From: Sva-07 sp963698565
Lineage (GTDB): Bacteria > Actinomycetota > Acidimicrobiia > Acidimicrobiales > Ilumatobacteraceae
DNA length: 64,000 nucleotides
NCBI GenBank assembly: GCA_963698565.1
Contig: CAVORH010000002.1
Span: forward strand, 328,556-392,555
Reading direction: 5' to 3'
Numbering within the stretch: the first letter of the stretch is position 1; each line of letters starts with the position of its first letter. The notes under the pieces were generated by a model. The model was not told the origin of the DNA, did no database searches, and saw nothing but the letters and a program-made list of their open reading frames with translations. The position numbers and the translations under genes are program-made. Below, in pieces: positions 35,501 to 43,718 of the stretch.

Positions 35501-36401
35501 ACGTCTCGAGGCCTTCCAGTCGAACCAGTGCAACCCCGGCGCGGGGCAGCCACCGATCGCCGTCGACGACGACTACACGGTCGACGAGGATTCGTCGACG
35601 CTGCTCGACGTCGTCGCCAACGACGTCGACCCCGAGGGCGCCGCGGTGACGGTCTTCGACGTCGTCACGCCGCCGCAGCACGGGACGATCGTCCCGAACG
35701 CCGAACGCACCGCCTACACCTACACCCCGGCGTTCAACTACTACGGCCCCGACAGCTTCGAGTACTCGATCACCGACATCGCGAACGCCTCGGAGACCGA
35801 GCCGGTGGCCGACGTGTCGATCGGCGCGGTCACCTTGCAGGTCGACGAGGTGAACGACGTGCCGTACGCGTACCCGGACAGCGCCTCGGCCACGGGGAGC
35901 CCCGTCACGATCGACGTGCTGGCCAACGACTTCGACGCTGACACGACCGACGCCATCAGTATTCAGTCTCACGGGGACCCGCTCTTCGGCACGGTGACGT
36001 GTGCGACGTCGTGTACCTACACGCCCCAGGCCGGCTACGACGGCCCCGATCGGTTCACGTACACGATCGTCGACTCGGTGGTGCCGGGTTCCGAGGATCC
36101 GGCGCTCGCGCCACGTGGTGCGACCGACACGACGACGGTGTACATCAACAGCGTCGTTCCGCCCGACGACAACATCCCGCCCGTCGCCGACGCCGGTGGG
36201 CCGTACACGGCCGACGCGTGCCCAGTCGGAGCCGTGCGTCCCGACGACGCTCGACGGCTCCGGCTCGTTCGACCCGGACGGCACGTTCGTCACCTATTCG
36301 TGGTTCGTCGCGCCGAGCCCGCCCGCCAGCCTGACCGGCGAGGACACCGTGTCGCCCGACTTCGTCACGACGACCAACGGCTCCTTCAGCGGTCTATCTG
36401 A
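32463..36401 (+). CDS. Giant secreted repeat protein, PKD/cadherin-like segment with second choice-of-anchor-L domain
   Basis: About 1,300 codons of one uninterrupted frame within the giant gene. It holds VCBS/Big_9-like domains (VTIDEDTTASITVDAVDDDG; APIAIDDFVDVAEGTGDRVL) and PKD-like domains recognisable by VDAGADLGIQPGEL and THTATVDWGEG. A second choice-of-anchor-L domain spans roughly 34885-35540 (ITGYEWVECANPAASG, VVFASEEYPDYVSKPYNDGF, APDNFAFDG). The frequent D-x-D-G-D loops suggest calcium binding. Frame changes near 36215 and 36390 end this piece. Like the rest of the protein it should lie outside the cell. The 1,250-codon open frame on the opposite strand is a shadow. Confidence 0.78.
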   Translation: MAWSTTAPRSVSWYRPRSRPVPTRCTSRSSTPVTAAYDTAALIDNLRAVVPGPEGCTQGANRPPVVTGSAVTIDEDTTASITVDAVDDDGDTLTAELSAAAHGTATVAGPVVCIAGVCQIPISYVPDPDANVDLVGEDSFVVTVSDGNGGIASGTVTVTITPIPDPPTAAAMVVSTDEDTPLDLTLVGADADGTPVTFALTDLPLHGSVDCVDAACTYTPATNYAGADGFGYTVSSGGDTVAGTVSIDVVEVNDDPVAVIDATSVTLPEGTSLGLDATSSSDVDGTIVGYLWQVTAGGTITNPTSSTPTLNGVDDAVVTVTLTVTDDDGATDVTTSVFTVTNVSPTVDAGADLGIQPGELASLTVGFTDPGIIDTHTATVDWGEGAGAEAVGAVSRPDFDLSHTFPTEGEYTVEVCVADNAPESTCDSVLVVVELVNVPPTVLAGGPYTLTEGELGLLAGSVVDTDGNLDPSTILWSSDGGAQVGFGDPTAPDSTVTGFQDGVFSLTLSASDLLGAPGSASTTLTVTNVAPAISSYVVTDGVAEGSTVALNAVFSDPGTFDTHTATVDWTYPSTAVPVAVDDVADLVSTTHVYPQDGTYDVRLCITDDDETTCQTTQITVVNVAPTVDSVSGGSVVNGAAFDLTATFSDPGADSFTATIDWENDGIDDEFVDPATTPITSSHTYPGVGLYTVEVCVFDGIASGCATATVDVTAFNQAPIAIDDFVDVAEGTGDRVLDVLGNDTDPESAPLSIVSNTDPGVGTVTCDADDCTFNAPGGFVGTTTFDYTISDGEKQDTATVTIDVIGCADLTGAFSESNVTITGYEWVECANPAASGTAGAELTPLLVPDGTLAQLTTGLASESFGTPGDVADENLGQQFRGAFDASVLRLDLDIPIDTNCLAFDVVFASEEYPDYVSKPYNDGFLAELGASTWSVSGSTIVAPDNFAFDGADEYISVKGSFFDPGRVVTDTGMSYNGSTAVLRVKTPISAGPNSLFLSIFDGADAFESSAALIERLEAFQSNQCNPGAGQPPIAVDDDYTVDEDSSTLLDVVANDVDPEGAAVTVFDVVTPPQHGTIVPNAERTAYTYTPAFNYYGPDSFEYSITDIANASETEPVADVSIGAVTLQVDEVNDVPYAYPDSASATGSPVTIDVLANDFDADTTDAISIQSHGDPLFGTVTCATSCTYTPQAGYDGPDRFTYTIVDSVVPGSEDPALAPRGATDTTTVYINSVVPPDDNIPPVADAGGPYTADACPVGAVRPDDARRLRLVRPGRHVRHLFVVRRAEPARQPDRRGHRVARLRHDDQRLLQRSI

Positions 36402-36407
36402 TCGTGT

Positions 36408-39400
36408 ATGACGCCGACGGCGCCTGGGCATGGGACTCGGCGCCCGTGTCCGGCATTCGCGGCATCGGTCGGAGCGCCCGGCGGCGCCTCGTCGATCGAC
36501 GAGGGCTCGAACGCCACGGCGACGATCGACTTCTTCAATCCCGGTGGCGATCTCACGACCACCATCGACTGGGGCGACGGATCGGCCATCGAGACGATCG
36601 ACTTCTCGATCTTCCCGGTCACCAAGACCCACCTCTATCCGCAGGACGGCGACTTCCCGCTGGAGATCTGCGTGCGTGGCGTGACCGTGGACGGTCCCGT
36701 CGACCTGTGCGACACGCCGACTCTCGTGGTCGACAACGTCTTGCCGGCGGTCGACGCCGGTGTCGACCGCAGCCTCGTGGTCGGCGGCACCCTCGTGCAG
36801 AACCGGATGAGCTTCGTCGACCCGGGTGCTGATGCTCCGTGGACCGCGAACGTCGACTGGGGCGACGGCTCGCCCGTCGAGCCACTCGTGGTCGACGATG
36901 CGACCGGCCTGATCACGATGCCCGTCGGCCATCTCTATGCGACCGCCGGCCTCTACACCGTGACGGTGTGCGTCGTCGACGACGATGCACCCGGCTGCGA
37001 CGCCTTCGACGTGAACGTGTCGAACAACGTGCCGCCCACCGCTGATGCCGGTGGCCCGTACTCGGTCGCGGAGGGTGGCACGGTCACACTCGACGCTTCG
37101 GGTTCCGTCGATTCCGATGGGACGGTCACGACGTGGATCTGGGAAGCGGCTGACCAGTTGGTGACGCTGACGGGCGCCGACACGGCGACACCGGACTTCT
37201 CGGCTGCCGACGACGGCGATTTCGATGTCACGTTGCGTGTCTGCGACGACCTCGATGCCTGCAGCGATGCCGTGACGGTGACGGTGACGGTCACGAACGA
37301 GGCTCCCGTGGTCGACGCCGGCGGCGACCAGGTGGTCGACAGTGGCGTCGCCGCTGTGCTCGTGGCCACATTCACGGATTCCGGATCGGCCGATACGCAC
37401 ACTGCGTCGATCGACTGGGGCGACGGGACGGTCGAGACCGGTGTGGTGGATCAGGTCGCTGGCACGGTGTTCGGGTCGCACGTCTATGCGGCGGCAGACG
37501 TCTACACGGTCACGGTGACGGTGACCGACGACGACGGCGACGACGGCTTCGACAGCTTCACGGTGAGCTCCGCCGGCAGCTGCGTGCCGCTCGTCCACGA
37601 ATTGACGACGGGCGACCCCGCACTCGATGACGGCGCGCTGACCGTCGGAGTCGACGCGCTCGGCGCATTCGGGAGCGCGGTGACCTTCAGCGATGCTCGA
37701 TGGAATCCGCCCGGCCCGCTCGACGAGGCCGGCACGGTGTACAGCTCGAACATCTACCTCGAGCATCTCGGCGACCTGCTGAGCGACTGCGCGTTCGGCG
37801 ACTTCGAAGTGATCTCGCAGTCGCCGTCGGAGCTGGTGACACGAACCGATGTCGGTGATCTCGTGATCGAGTTGACGCAGACGGTGACAGCCACGGCCGA
37901 AGGTGCGGCCTTGACGCAGACCTACACGTTGAGCAACGTTTCGGCGACCGACATCACCACGAGCTTGGTGAGGCACATCGATGGTGATCTTCTCTTCGAT
38001 GGCACGCTGATCGACGGCGCTGCTGCGAGCGCCGACGGTTCGGTGCTGTACGAGTTCGATTCCTCGGACGATCCCAACGCCCCGAGCACGTTCGTCGGCA
38101 TCAGCGGCGCACTGGCAGGCGACTCGGTGCCGGATCGCTGGACGATCCAGGAATTCGACTACCGACCGACGATCACCGGTAACGGTGGGATCCCGGCCGC
38201 TGACGACGCCGCGGTGCTCAACGACAGCGACGGCGATCGGATCGTCGACACGCCCTATGACGTCACCTTGAGCCAGCAGTGGGACGTCACCGTCGCTGCC
38301 GGGGCGTCGAGCGAGTTCGTCACCGTGACGACGTTCGGCGAGCAGACCCCGAACCGGCCGCCGGTCGCTGACCCGGGCGGTCCGTATGTGGTCGACGAGG
38401 GTTCGACGGTCCTGTTGGACGGCTCCGGGTCGTTCGACAGCGACGGGAACGTCGTGTCGTACCTGTGGTCACCGGGGACCGATCTCGATGATGCGACCCT
38501 GGTGAACCCGACGTTCACCGGAGTCGACGATGGTGTGGTGACGATGTCGTTGCAGGTGACCGACGACAACGCTGCGGTCGGGGCGGCCGACATCACGGTG
38601 ACGGTCGCCAACGTCCCGCCGGTGGTTGCTCCGGCTGGTCCGTTCGCGGCGATGGTCGGCGAGGTGTTCACGTTGCCGACGTCGTTCACCGATGCGGGCA
38701 CGCTCGACACCCACATCGCGACGGTCGATTGGGGTGACGGATCACCGATCACCGACGTGGGTGCGGTGCCGTCACCGTTCGATGCGACGCACACGTACAC
38801 CGCTGCGGGCACGTACACCGCGACGGTGACGGTGACCGACGACGACGGCGGCATCGGCACGATCGACGTCCAGGTGGAGGTGTCGGTCGGGAACAGCCCA
38901 CCGGTTGCCGTTGATGATTTCGTCGTCACCGACGAGGACGTTCCGGTGGTCGTGGCGGTTCTCGCCAACGACAGTGATCCCGATGGCGACACGTTCTTCA
39001 TCATGGGTGCGTCGACCACTTGGGGTGACGTGCAGGTCAATACTGATGGCACGATCCTCTACACGCCGTATCCGAATGCGAACGGCACCGACTCGTTCGG
39101 TTACACGATTTCGGATGGTCGGGGTGGCACGGACAGCGCGACCGTCTTCGTGACGTTGAACGATGTCAACGACGTTCCGGTGGCTGACATCGTCGGCGGT
39201 TCGACGGTGGTGGAGGGTTCGACCATGGTGTTGAACGGTTCCGGTTCGTCGGATGTCGACGGTTCGATCGTGGCGTACGCGTGGTCGGTGTCGGCGGGTG
39301 CGGTGCTCGATGATGCGGGTGTGGTGTCGCCGATGTTGACGGGTGTCGACGATGCCACGGTGACGGTGACGTTGACGGTGACCGATGACGATGGTGCGAC

Positions 39401-42362
39401 GGCGACGACCACCCACGAGGTGGCGGTCACCAATGCGCCGCCGGTGGTTGCTCCGGCTGGTCCGTTGGCGGCGACGGTCGGCGAGGTGTTGACGTTGTCG
39501 ACGTCGTTCACCGATGCGGGCACGCTCGACACGCATGTGGCGACGGTCGATTGGGGTGACGGAACACCGGTTGTCGATCTGGGTGCGGTGACGTCGTTGT
39601 TCGATGCGACGCACACGTACACCGCTGCGGGCACGTACACCGCGACGGTGACGGTGACCGACGACGACGGCGGCATCGGCACGATCGACGTCGAGATCCA
39701 GGTGGATGCGTCAGGCGCCCTGGCGAGCCTGGTGCTGACGCCGACCACCGCGGTGGTCGGTCCGAACATCTGGCAGGCGTTCACGGTCGAGGGGTTCGAC
39801 GCCGTCGGCAACTCGCTCGGCGACCGCACGGCGGAGGCGGTGTTCACGATCAGCCCGAACGGGCGCTGCAACCTCAACGAGTGTCGATCGGGCACGACGG
39901 GGTTGAAGGTCGTGACCGCCGCGGTCGACACGCTGACCGCGACGGCCACCCTCGATGTTCGGGCCCGCCAGACCATCTCGTTCCCGACCATCGGCCGCAG
40001 CACCATGCTCGAGTCGCCGGTGCTGGTGACTGCGGAGGCCACCTCGGGCCTGCCGGTCACCTTCACGACCACCACGCCCGACGTGTGTGCCACCGGGGGA
40101 GTGAACGGCTCGTCGATCACGTTGATCGGTCCCGGACGGTGCACGGTGCAGGCTGATCAGGCCGGCGACGACACGTGGGCACCGGCCGTGTCGAGACTGC
40201 GGAGCTTCACCGTGGTCACGGTTGCGCAGACGATCACGTTCCCGTCACTCACGAACGTGCTGATCACCGAGTCGCCCGTGCTCGCGACTGCGACCGCCTC
40301 GAGTGGTCTGCCGGTGACGTTGACGACCACGACCCCGGACGTGTGCACCGCCGACGGCGACGAGATCACGCTGCTCGACGCCGGGAGATGCACGGTGCGG
40401 GCGGAGCAGGCCGGCGACTCGGCGTACCGGCCGGCCAGACCCGTCAACCGCAGTTTCACCGTGACGAAGCTGGACAACACGATCACCTTCCCGACGATTG
40501 GCAGGCAGACGCTGGCCGACAGCCCGGTGACGGTGAGTGCGACGGCGTCGAGTGGTCTACCGGTGACGCACACGACCACGACGCCCGACGTGTGCACCGC
40601 CGACGGTGACGCCATCACGCTGCTCGGCGTGGGGAGATGCACGGTGCGGGCGGAGCAGGCCGGCGACGCAGTGTACGAATCGGCCAGGCCGGTCAACCGG
40701 AGTTTCACCGTGACCTTGCCCCCACCGGAGGTCCTGACCTTCGATGTGTCGCCGACGCTGCTGAGCTCGGCCGGCGGCTCGGTGGAGCTGTCGGGCACGG
40801 CGAGTTCTGCTGAAGAGTGCCGCTTCACGGTCTCACCCGCGCTCGCCGGGTTCCCGCTCATCGTGCCCTGCACCGGCGGTTCGGCATCCACCACGGCCAC
40901 GGTGCCCGAGAACACCAGGGCGAACAGCCGGACCTACACGTTCCGGTTCGCAGCGCTGCAATCGGGAGCGCGGACGTCCACGGCGGATCCGATCGCGGTC
41001 AGGGTGGCGCCGGCGAGCGAGCCGGTCGTCGACCTCTCGGTCAGTGGCACGGTGTCCGCCGACCCCGCGGAGATCGGCCGGACGCTGACGTACGTCTTCA
41101 CGGTCGTCAACGCCGGGCCGGACTCGGCATCCACCGTCGACGTCGACACCGTGCTGCCGTCGGGGGCCGCGTTCGTGTCGGCAACGGCCACGCAGGGGAC
41201 TGGTTGCACGGTGGCGTTCGGCATCGCCAGCTGCTCGCTCGGCGATCTGGTGCGCGGTGGGTCTGCCGAGGTCACGATCGTCGTCGTGCCGAACTCGCCC
41301 GGCACGGGATCGACCATCGCGTCCGTCACCTCCGCAGCGACCGACGCCGACCCGGCGAACGACGAAGCACGTGTCGACACGCTCTTCTTCAAACGGTACA
41401 TCGTGTACACCGACGACTCGACGGGCACCGTCCGGCGCATGGAGCCGTTCACCGGTTCGATCGCGTTGACGACACAACCAGGCGCCAAGAGCGACGCCGT
41501 CGTGTCACCTGACGGACAGACCGTCGCCTACTGGCGCCAGTCTCCGGCACCGTCGTACGACAGCGAGATCTGGATGGTCGACATCGACGGGACGAACGAA
41601 CGCTTCGTGGCAACGATCGGGGTGTCGATGGTGCCACGGGTGTCGTGGTCGCCCGACAGCTCCAAGATCGTGTTCTCGGTGCTCACCGCCGGGAAGTGGA
41701 AGGCCACCGTGGCGAGCGCACTCGGTGCCCCGAACCCGCAGCTGTTGATCCCGGACACGACCTACGGTGAGAGCGCTCCGGCCTACAGCCCCGACGGTTC
41801 GAAGATCATCTTCCGTGACTCGTGTCAGCGTCCGAGCCCGGCGCAGTGCCGGTACCACCTCGTCGATGCCGACGGCAGCGGTACCCCGGTGGCGTACACC
41901 ACCTACGGGTCCGGCGGCGGCGTCGTGTGGGACCCGGCCGGGGAGTGGTTCTACTACGCGGTGTCGAGCACCATCTACCGTGCTCGGGTCGACGGCAGCC
42001 TGGTCGAACCGGTCGTCACGGGCGCCTACGGCGGGAGCTACTGGTCGTTGTCACCCCAGGGCGACCGCATCGCGTACACCGACCGTGTGAGCGGGAAGAA
42101 CGTGATCTCGGTCGTGGATGTCGACGGCTCGAACCGGCAGCAGTTGACCATCGCGTACACGGGGCCCGATCCGGCGGGCTGCTACTCGCCGGTGTGGACG
42201 CCGGACCAGTCGGCGATCGTCATGCACTGCTACCCGGGCTCGGGAGCGATCGGCATCTACCGAGTCGGTTCGAACCTGACGGCACCGGTGGCTCCCACCG
42301 GCATCGGCGGCAGCTTCCGCTCGAGAAATCCCGAGTACGCGGGCAACCGCCCGACGGGCTGA
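36408..42362 (+). CDS. Giant secreted repeat protein, C-terminal segment (PKD, MBG-like, DUF11-like, TolB-like propeller)
   Basis: The longest intact piece (1,984 codons), ending the gene at 42362. In order: PKD-like domains (TTTIDWGDGSAIETIDFSIF; PPTADAGGPYSVAEGGTVTL); a region near 37590-38340 that resembles a secreted catalytic or binding module (CVPLVHELTTGDPALDDGAL); more PKD and Big_9 domains, two of which (about 38600 and 39430) are near duplicates; three MBG-like repeats at 39969-40716; a DUF11-like domain (LTYVFTVVNAGPDSASTVDV). It ends with a WD40/TolB-like propeller (VVSPDGQTVAYWRQSP, VSWSPDSSKIVFSVL, PAYSPDGSKIIFRDSC) to residue G at 42359. There is no sorting signal or terminal membrane helix, so anchoring is unexplained. 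Confidence 0.82.
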   Translation: MTPTAPGHGTRRPCPAFAASVGAPGGASSIDEGSNATATIDFFNPGGDLTTTIDWGDGSAIETIDFSIFPVTKTHLYPQDGDFPLEICVRGVTVDGPVDLCDTPTLVVDNVLPAVDAGVDRSLVVGGTLVQNRMSFVDPGADAPWTANVDWGDGSPVEPLVVDDATGLITMPVGHLYATAGLYTVTVCVVDDDAPGCDAFDVNVSNNVPPTADAGGPYSVAEGGTVTLDASGSVDSDGTVTTWIWEAADQLVTLTGADTATPDFSAADDGDFDVTLRVCDDLDACSDAVTVTVTVTNEAPVVDAGGDQVVDSGVAAVLVATFTDSGSADTHTASIDWGDGTVETGVVDQVAGTVFGSHVYAAADVYTVTVTVTDDDGDDGFDSFTVSSAGSCVPLVHELTTGDPALDDGALTVGVDALGAFGSAVTFSDARWNPPGPLDEAGTVYSSNIYLEHLGDLLSDCAFGDFEVISQSPSELVTRTDVGDLVIELTQTVTATAEGAALTQTYTLSNVSATDITTSLVRHIDGDLLFDGTLIDGAAASADGSVLYEFDSSDDPNAPSTFVGISGALAGDSVPDRWTIQEFDYRPTITGNGGIPAADDAAVLNDSDGDRIVDTPYDVTLSQQWDVTVAAGASSEFVTVTTFGEQTPNRPPVADPGGPYVVDEGSTVLLDGSGSFDSDGNVVSYLWSPGTDLDDATLVNPTFTGVDDGVVTMSLQVTDDNAAVGAADITVTVANVPPVVAPAGPFAAMVGEVFTLPTSFTDAGTLDTHIATVDWGDGSPITDVGAVPSPFDATHTYTAAGTYTATVTVTDDDGGIGTIDVQVEVSVGNSPPVAVDDFVVTDEDVPVVVAVLANDSDPDGDTFFIMGASTTWGDVQVNTDGTILYTPYPNANGTDSFGYTISDGRGGTDSATVFVTLNDVNDVPVADIVGGSTVVEGSTMVLNGSGSSDVDGSIVAYAWSVSAGAVLDDAGVVSPMLTGVDDATVTVTLTVTDDDGATATTTHEVAVTNAPPVVAPAGPLAATVGEVLTLSTSFTDAGTLDTHVATVDWGDGTPVVDLGAVTSLFDATHTYTAAGTYTATVTVTDDDGGIGTIDVEIQVDASGALASLVLTPTTAVVGPNIWQAFTVEGFDAVGNSLGDRTAEAVFTISPNGRCNLNECRSGTTGLKVVTAAVDTLTATATLDVRARQTISFPTIGRSTMLESPVLVTAEATSGLPVTFTTTTPDVCATGGVNGSSITLIGPGRCTVQADQAGDDTWAPAVSRLRSFTVVTVAQTITFPSLTNVLITESPVLATATASSGLPVTLTTTTPDVCTADGDEITLLDAGRCTVRAEQAGDSAYRPARPVNRSFTVTKLDNTITFPTIGRQTLADSPVTVSATASSGLPVTHTTTTPDVCTADGDAITLLGVGRCTVRAEQAGDAVYESARPVNRSFTVTLPPPEVLTFDVSPTLLSSAGGSVELSGTASSAEECRFTVSPALAGFPLIVPCTGGSASTTATVPENTRANSRTYTFRFAALQSGARTSTADPIAVRVAPASEPVVDLSVSGTVSADPAEIGRTLTYVFTVVNAGPDSASTVDVDTVLPSGAAFVSATATQGTGCTVAFGIASCSLGDLVRGGSAEVTIVVVPNSPGTGSTIASVTSAATDADPANDEARVDTLFFKRYIVYTDDSTGTVRRMEPFTGSIALTTQPGAKSDAVVSPDGQTVAYWRQSPAPSYDSEIWMVDIDGTNERFVATIGVSMVPRVSWSPDSSKIVFSVLTAGKWKATVASALGAPNPQLLIPDTTYGESAPAYSPDGSKIIFRDSCQRPSPAQCRYHLVDADGSGTPVAYTTYGSGGGVVWDPAGEWFYYAVSSTIYRARVDGSLVEPVVTGAYGGSYWSLSPQGDRIAYTDRVSGKNVISVVDVDGSNRQQLTIAYTGPDPAGCYSPVWTPDQSAIVMHCYPGSGAIGIYRVGSNLTAPVAPTGIGGSFRSRNPEYAGNRPTG
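39969..40716 (+). repeat. Three MBG-like domain repeats (about 84 codons each)
   Basis: Units start at 39969 (QTISFPTIGRSTMLESPVLV), 40227 (QTITFPSLTNVLITESPVLA) and 40476 (NTITFPTIGRQTLADSPVTV), each containing GLPVT-TTTTPDVC and GRCTV-AEQAGD. They are diverged at DNA level, so older than the two upstream arrays. Confidence 0.8.
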
Positions 42363-42595
42363 CCGGCAGAGACGGCTGCTCGGTGCGACGACCATCAAGA
42401 CGCCCGCGATCTCTCCGCCCTGGTCGGCTCCCGACCACGGTGGGTGGCCATTGCGGCCCTGCCTCGAGGAGCAGTTGACCGAGGCGCTCGTCCGGAGATG
42501 CCGGCGACGATCGCTCGATCGTGCATCGAACGCCGAGGGGAAGGGAGGAAGCACTGCGGGGCATCCCGCATTCACGAAAGCGTGAGTCAAATCTG

Positions 42596-42845
42596 CCGCT
42601 CCGCACGATGGTGCGCGACGCCGAAGACGCGACGCGCCGAGCTCGAGGATCTGCACGAGCGTCTTCGTGTGCTGCCCGGTATCACCGGGATGTGGCAGGT
42701 GTCGGGGCGGTCCGAGGCCGACTTCGAGCTGTACCGGCGTCTCGACCTGTACTACGTCGACAACTGGTCGCTGACCCACGACGTCAAGATCGTGCTCAAG
42801 ACGATCTTCGTCGTGCTCACCGGCAGCGGAGCGCACTGAGCCGAC
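42596..42845 (+). pseudogene. Internally deleted remnant copy of the sugar transferase gene
   Basis: 42647-42845 is base-for-base identical to 23087-23285 apart from nothing I can find, an offset of exactly 19,560. 42596-42651 matches 22853-22905 apart from one inserted A. The 181-bp segment between them in the parent is missing, and both parental edges share GGATC, so the deletion joined a 5-bp microhomology. The remnant encodes only the C-terminal end of the transferase (ERLRVLPGITGMWQVSGRSE to the stop) and lacks the catalytic core. The preceding 42363-42595 holds no gene I can support. Its last 30 bases weakly resemble sequence upstream of the parent gene. Confidence 0.9.
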
Positions 42846-42907
42846 GGCCGCTCGGCGAACGTCGAGTGGCTGCTTCACGACAGGAGCTGCGGTGCCGATG
42901 AACGGGC

Positions 42908-43718
42908 TTGCAAGATCGGAATGCGGGCGACGTCGGAGACTTCATCAAGCTGGGCCTGTTGCGCTGGTTGGTCGCTCCGTCGCCCTTCTCGCACTCGTAC
43001 CACTTGGGGGTGGCGTGGTTCCGGGTGGTCGACGGGGACCAGCCGACTGACGACACGCAGGTGGGCTATCTCGATCCGGCGAGCGTCGCCGGTGAGGACC
43101 TTCGACCTCTCGACGCGTATCTCTACGATCGGCTTCGCGGCCTGGTGGCAGGGGGCGATCGTTCGGTGAACACGCTCGCCAGGTCCGGTCTGCTGCCGGA
43201 GAGCACGCTCTACTTCGACCGGGTGCTGAGTCTTGCTGATCTGGCGCCGGCTGATCGTGCGGCGCGAATTGTTCGCCGGGAACGTTGGTTCCACGAGGCG
43301 CTGGTCGCCGTCGCGTCGTGTTCGTTGGTGTTCGTCGATCCCGACAACGGGCTGCGCCGCTACGACCACTCCGTCCCGTCGCATCGCGACACCGCGGAGA
43401 AGCACACGTATCTGTCGGAGGTGGGGCGCCTACTCGAGCGAGGCCAGAGCGTGGTGGCCTGTCACCGAGTGGATCCCTCAGAGGAGGTTGCGGCACAGGC
43501 GGCATCGATGATGGACGACATCCACGAAACGCTCGGTGTCGAGCCGCTGGCCGCTGGCCGCGGTGCGGGCACCACGGGACGAGACCCGGGTGTTCATCGT
43601 GATCCCTCATCCTCGGCACCGCTCGGATCTCGAGGACCGGCTCGGGGCGTTGCAGCTGTCGCGTTGGGGCGACGAGCTCCTGCTGCACCGCTGGAACCGC
43701 GAGTCGGTGCTGGCCTGA
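42908..43718 (+). CDS. Conserved hypothetical protein, frame-interrupted near 43555
   Basis: Starts at TTG 42908 (MQDRNAGDVGDFIKLGLLRW), the homologous start; an ATG ten bases upstream is in another frame. The protein is soluble and about 270 residues. Notable segments are LGVAWFRVVDGDQPTDDTQV, RPLDAYLYDRLRGLV, SCSLVFVDPDNGLRRY and KHTYLSEVGRLLERGQSVVA. After VEPLAA the frame moves one base and continues VRAPRDETRVFIVIPHPRHR to NRESVLA, ending at TGA 43716-43718. I recognise the NAGDVGDF-K opening from a widespread uncharacterised family, but no activity is known to me. The DPDNGL segment suggests a methyltransferase-like or nuclease-like fold, which is speculation. Confidence 0.65.

Noticed and set aside
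32541..36293. 1,250-codon open frame on the minus strand
   Set aside because: It mirrors the plus-strand giant gene, is extremely Arg/Asp/Val-rich, has no domain pattern, and spans the reverse of recognisable PKD and choice-of-anchor domains.
23280..42595. Prophage or transposon carrying the regulator and giant gene
   Set aside because: No transposase, integrase, phage structural gene or terminal inverted repeats were seen; only the direct repeat of the sugar transferase end is present.
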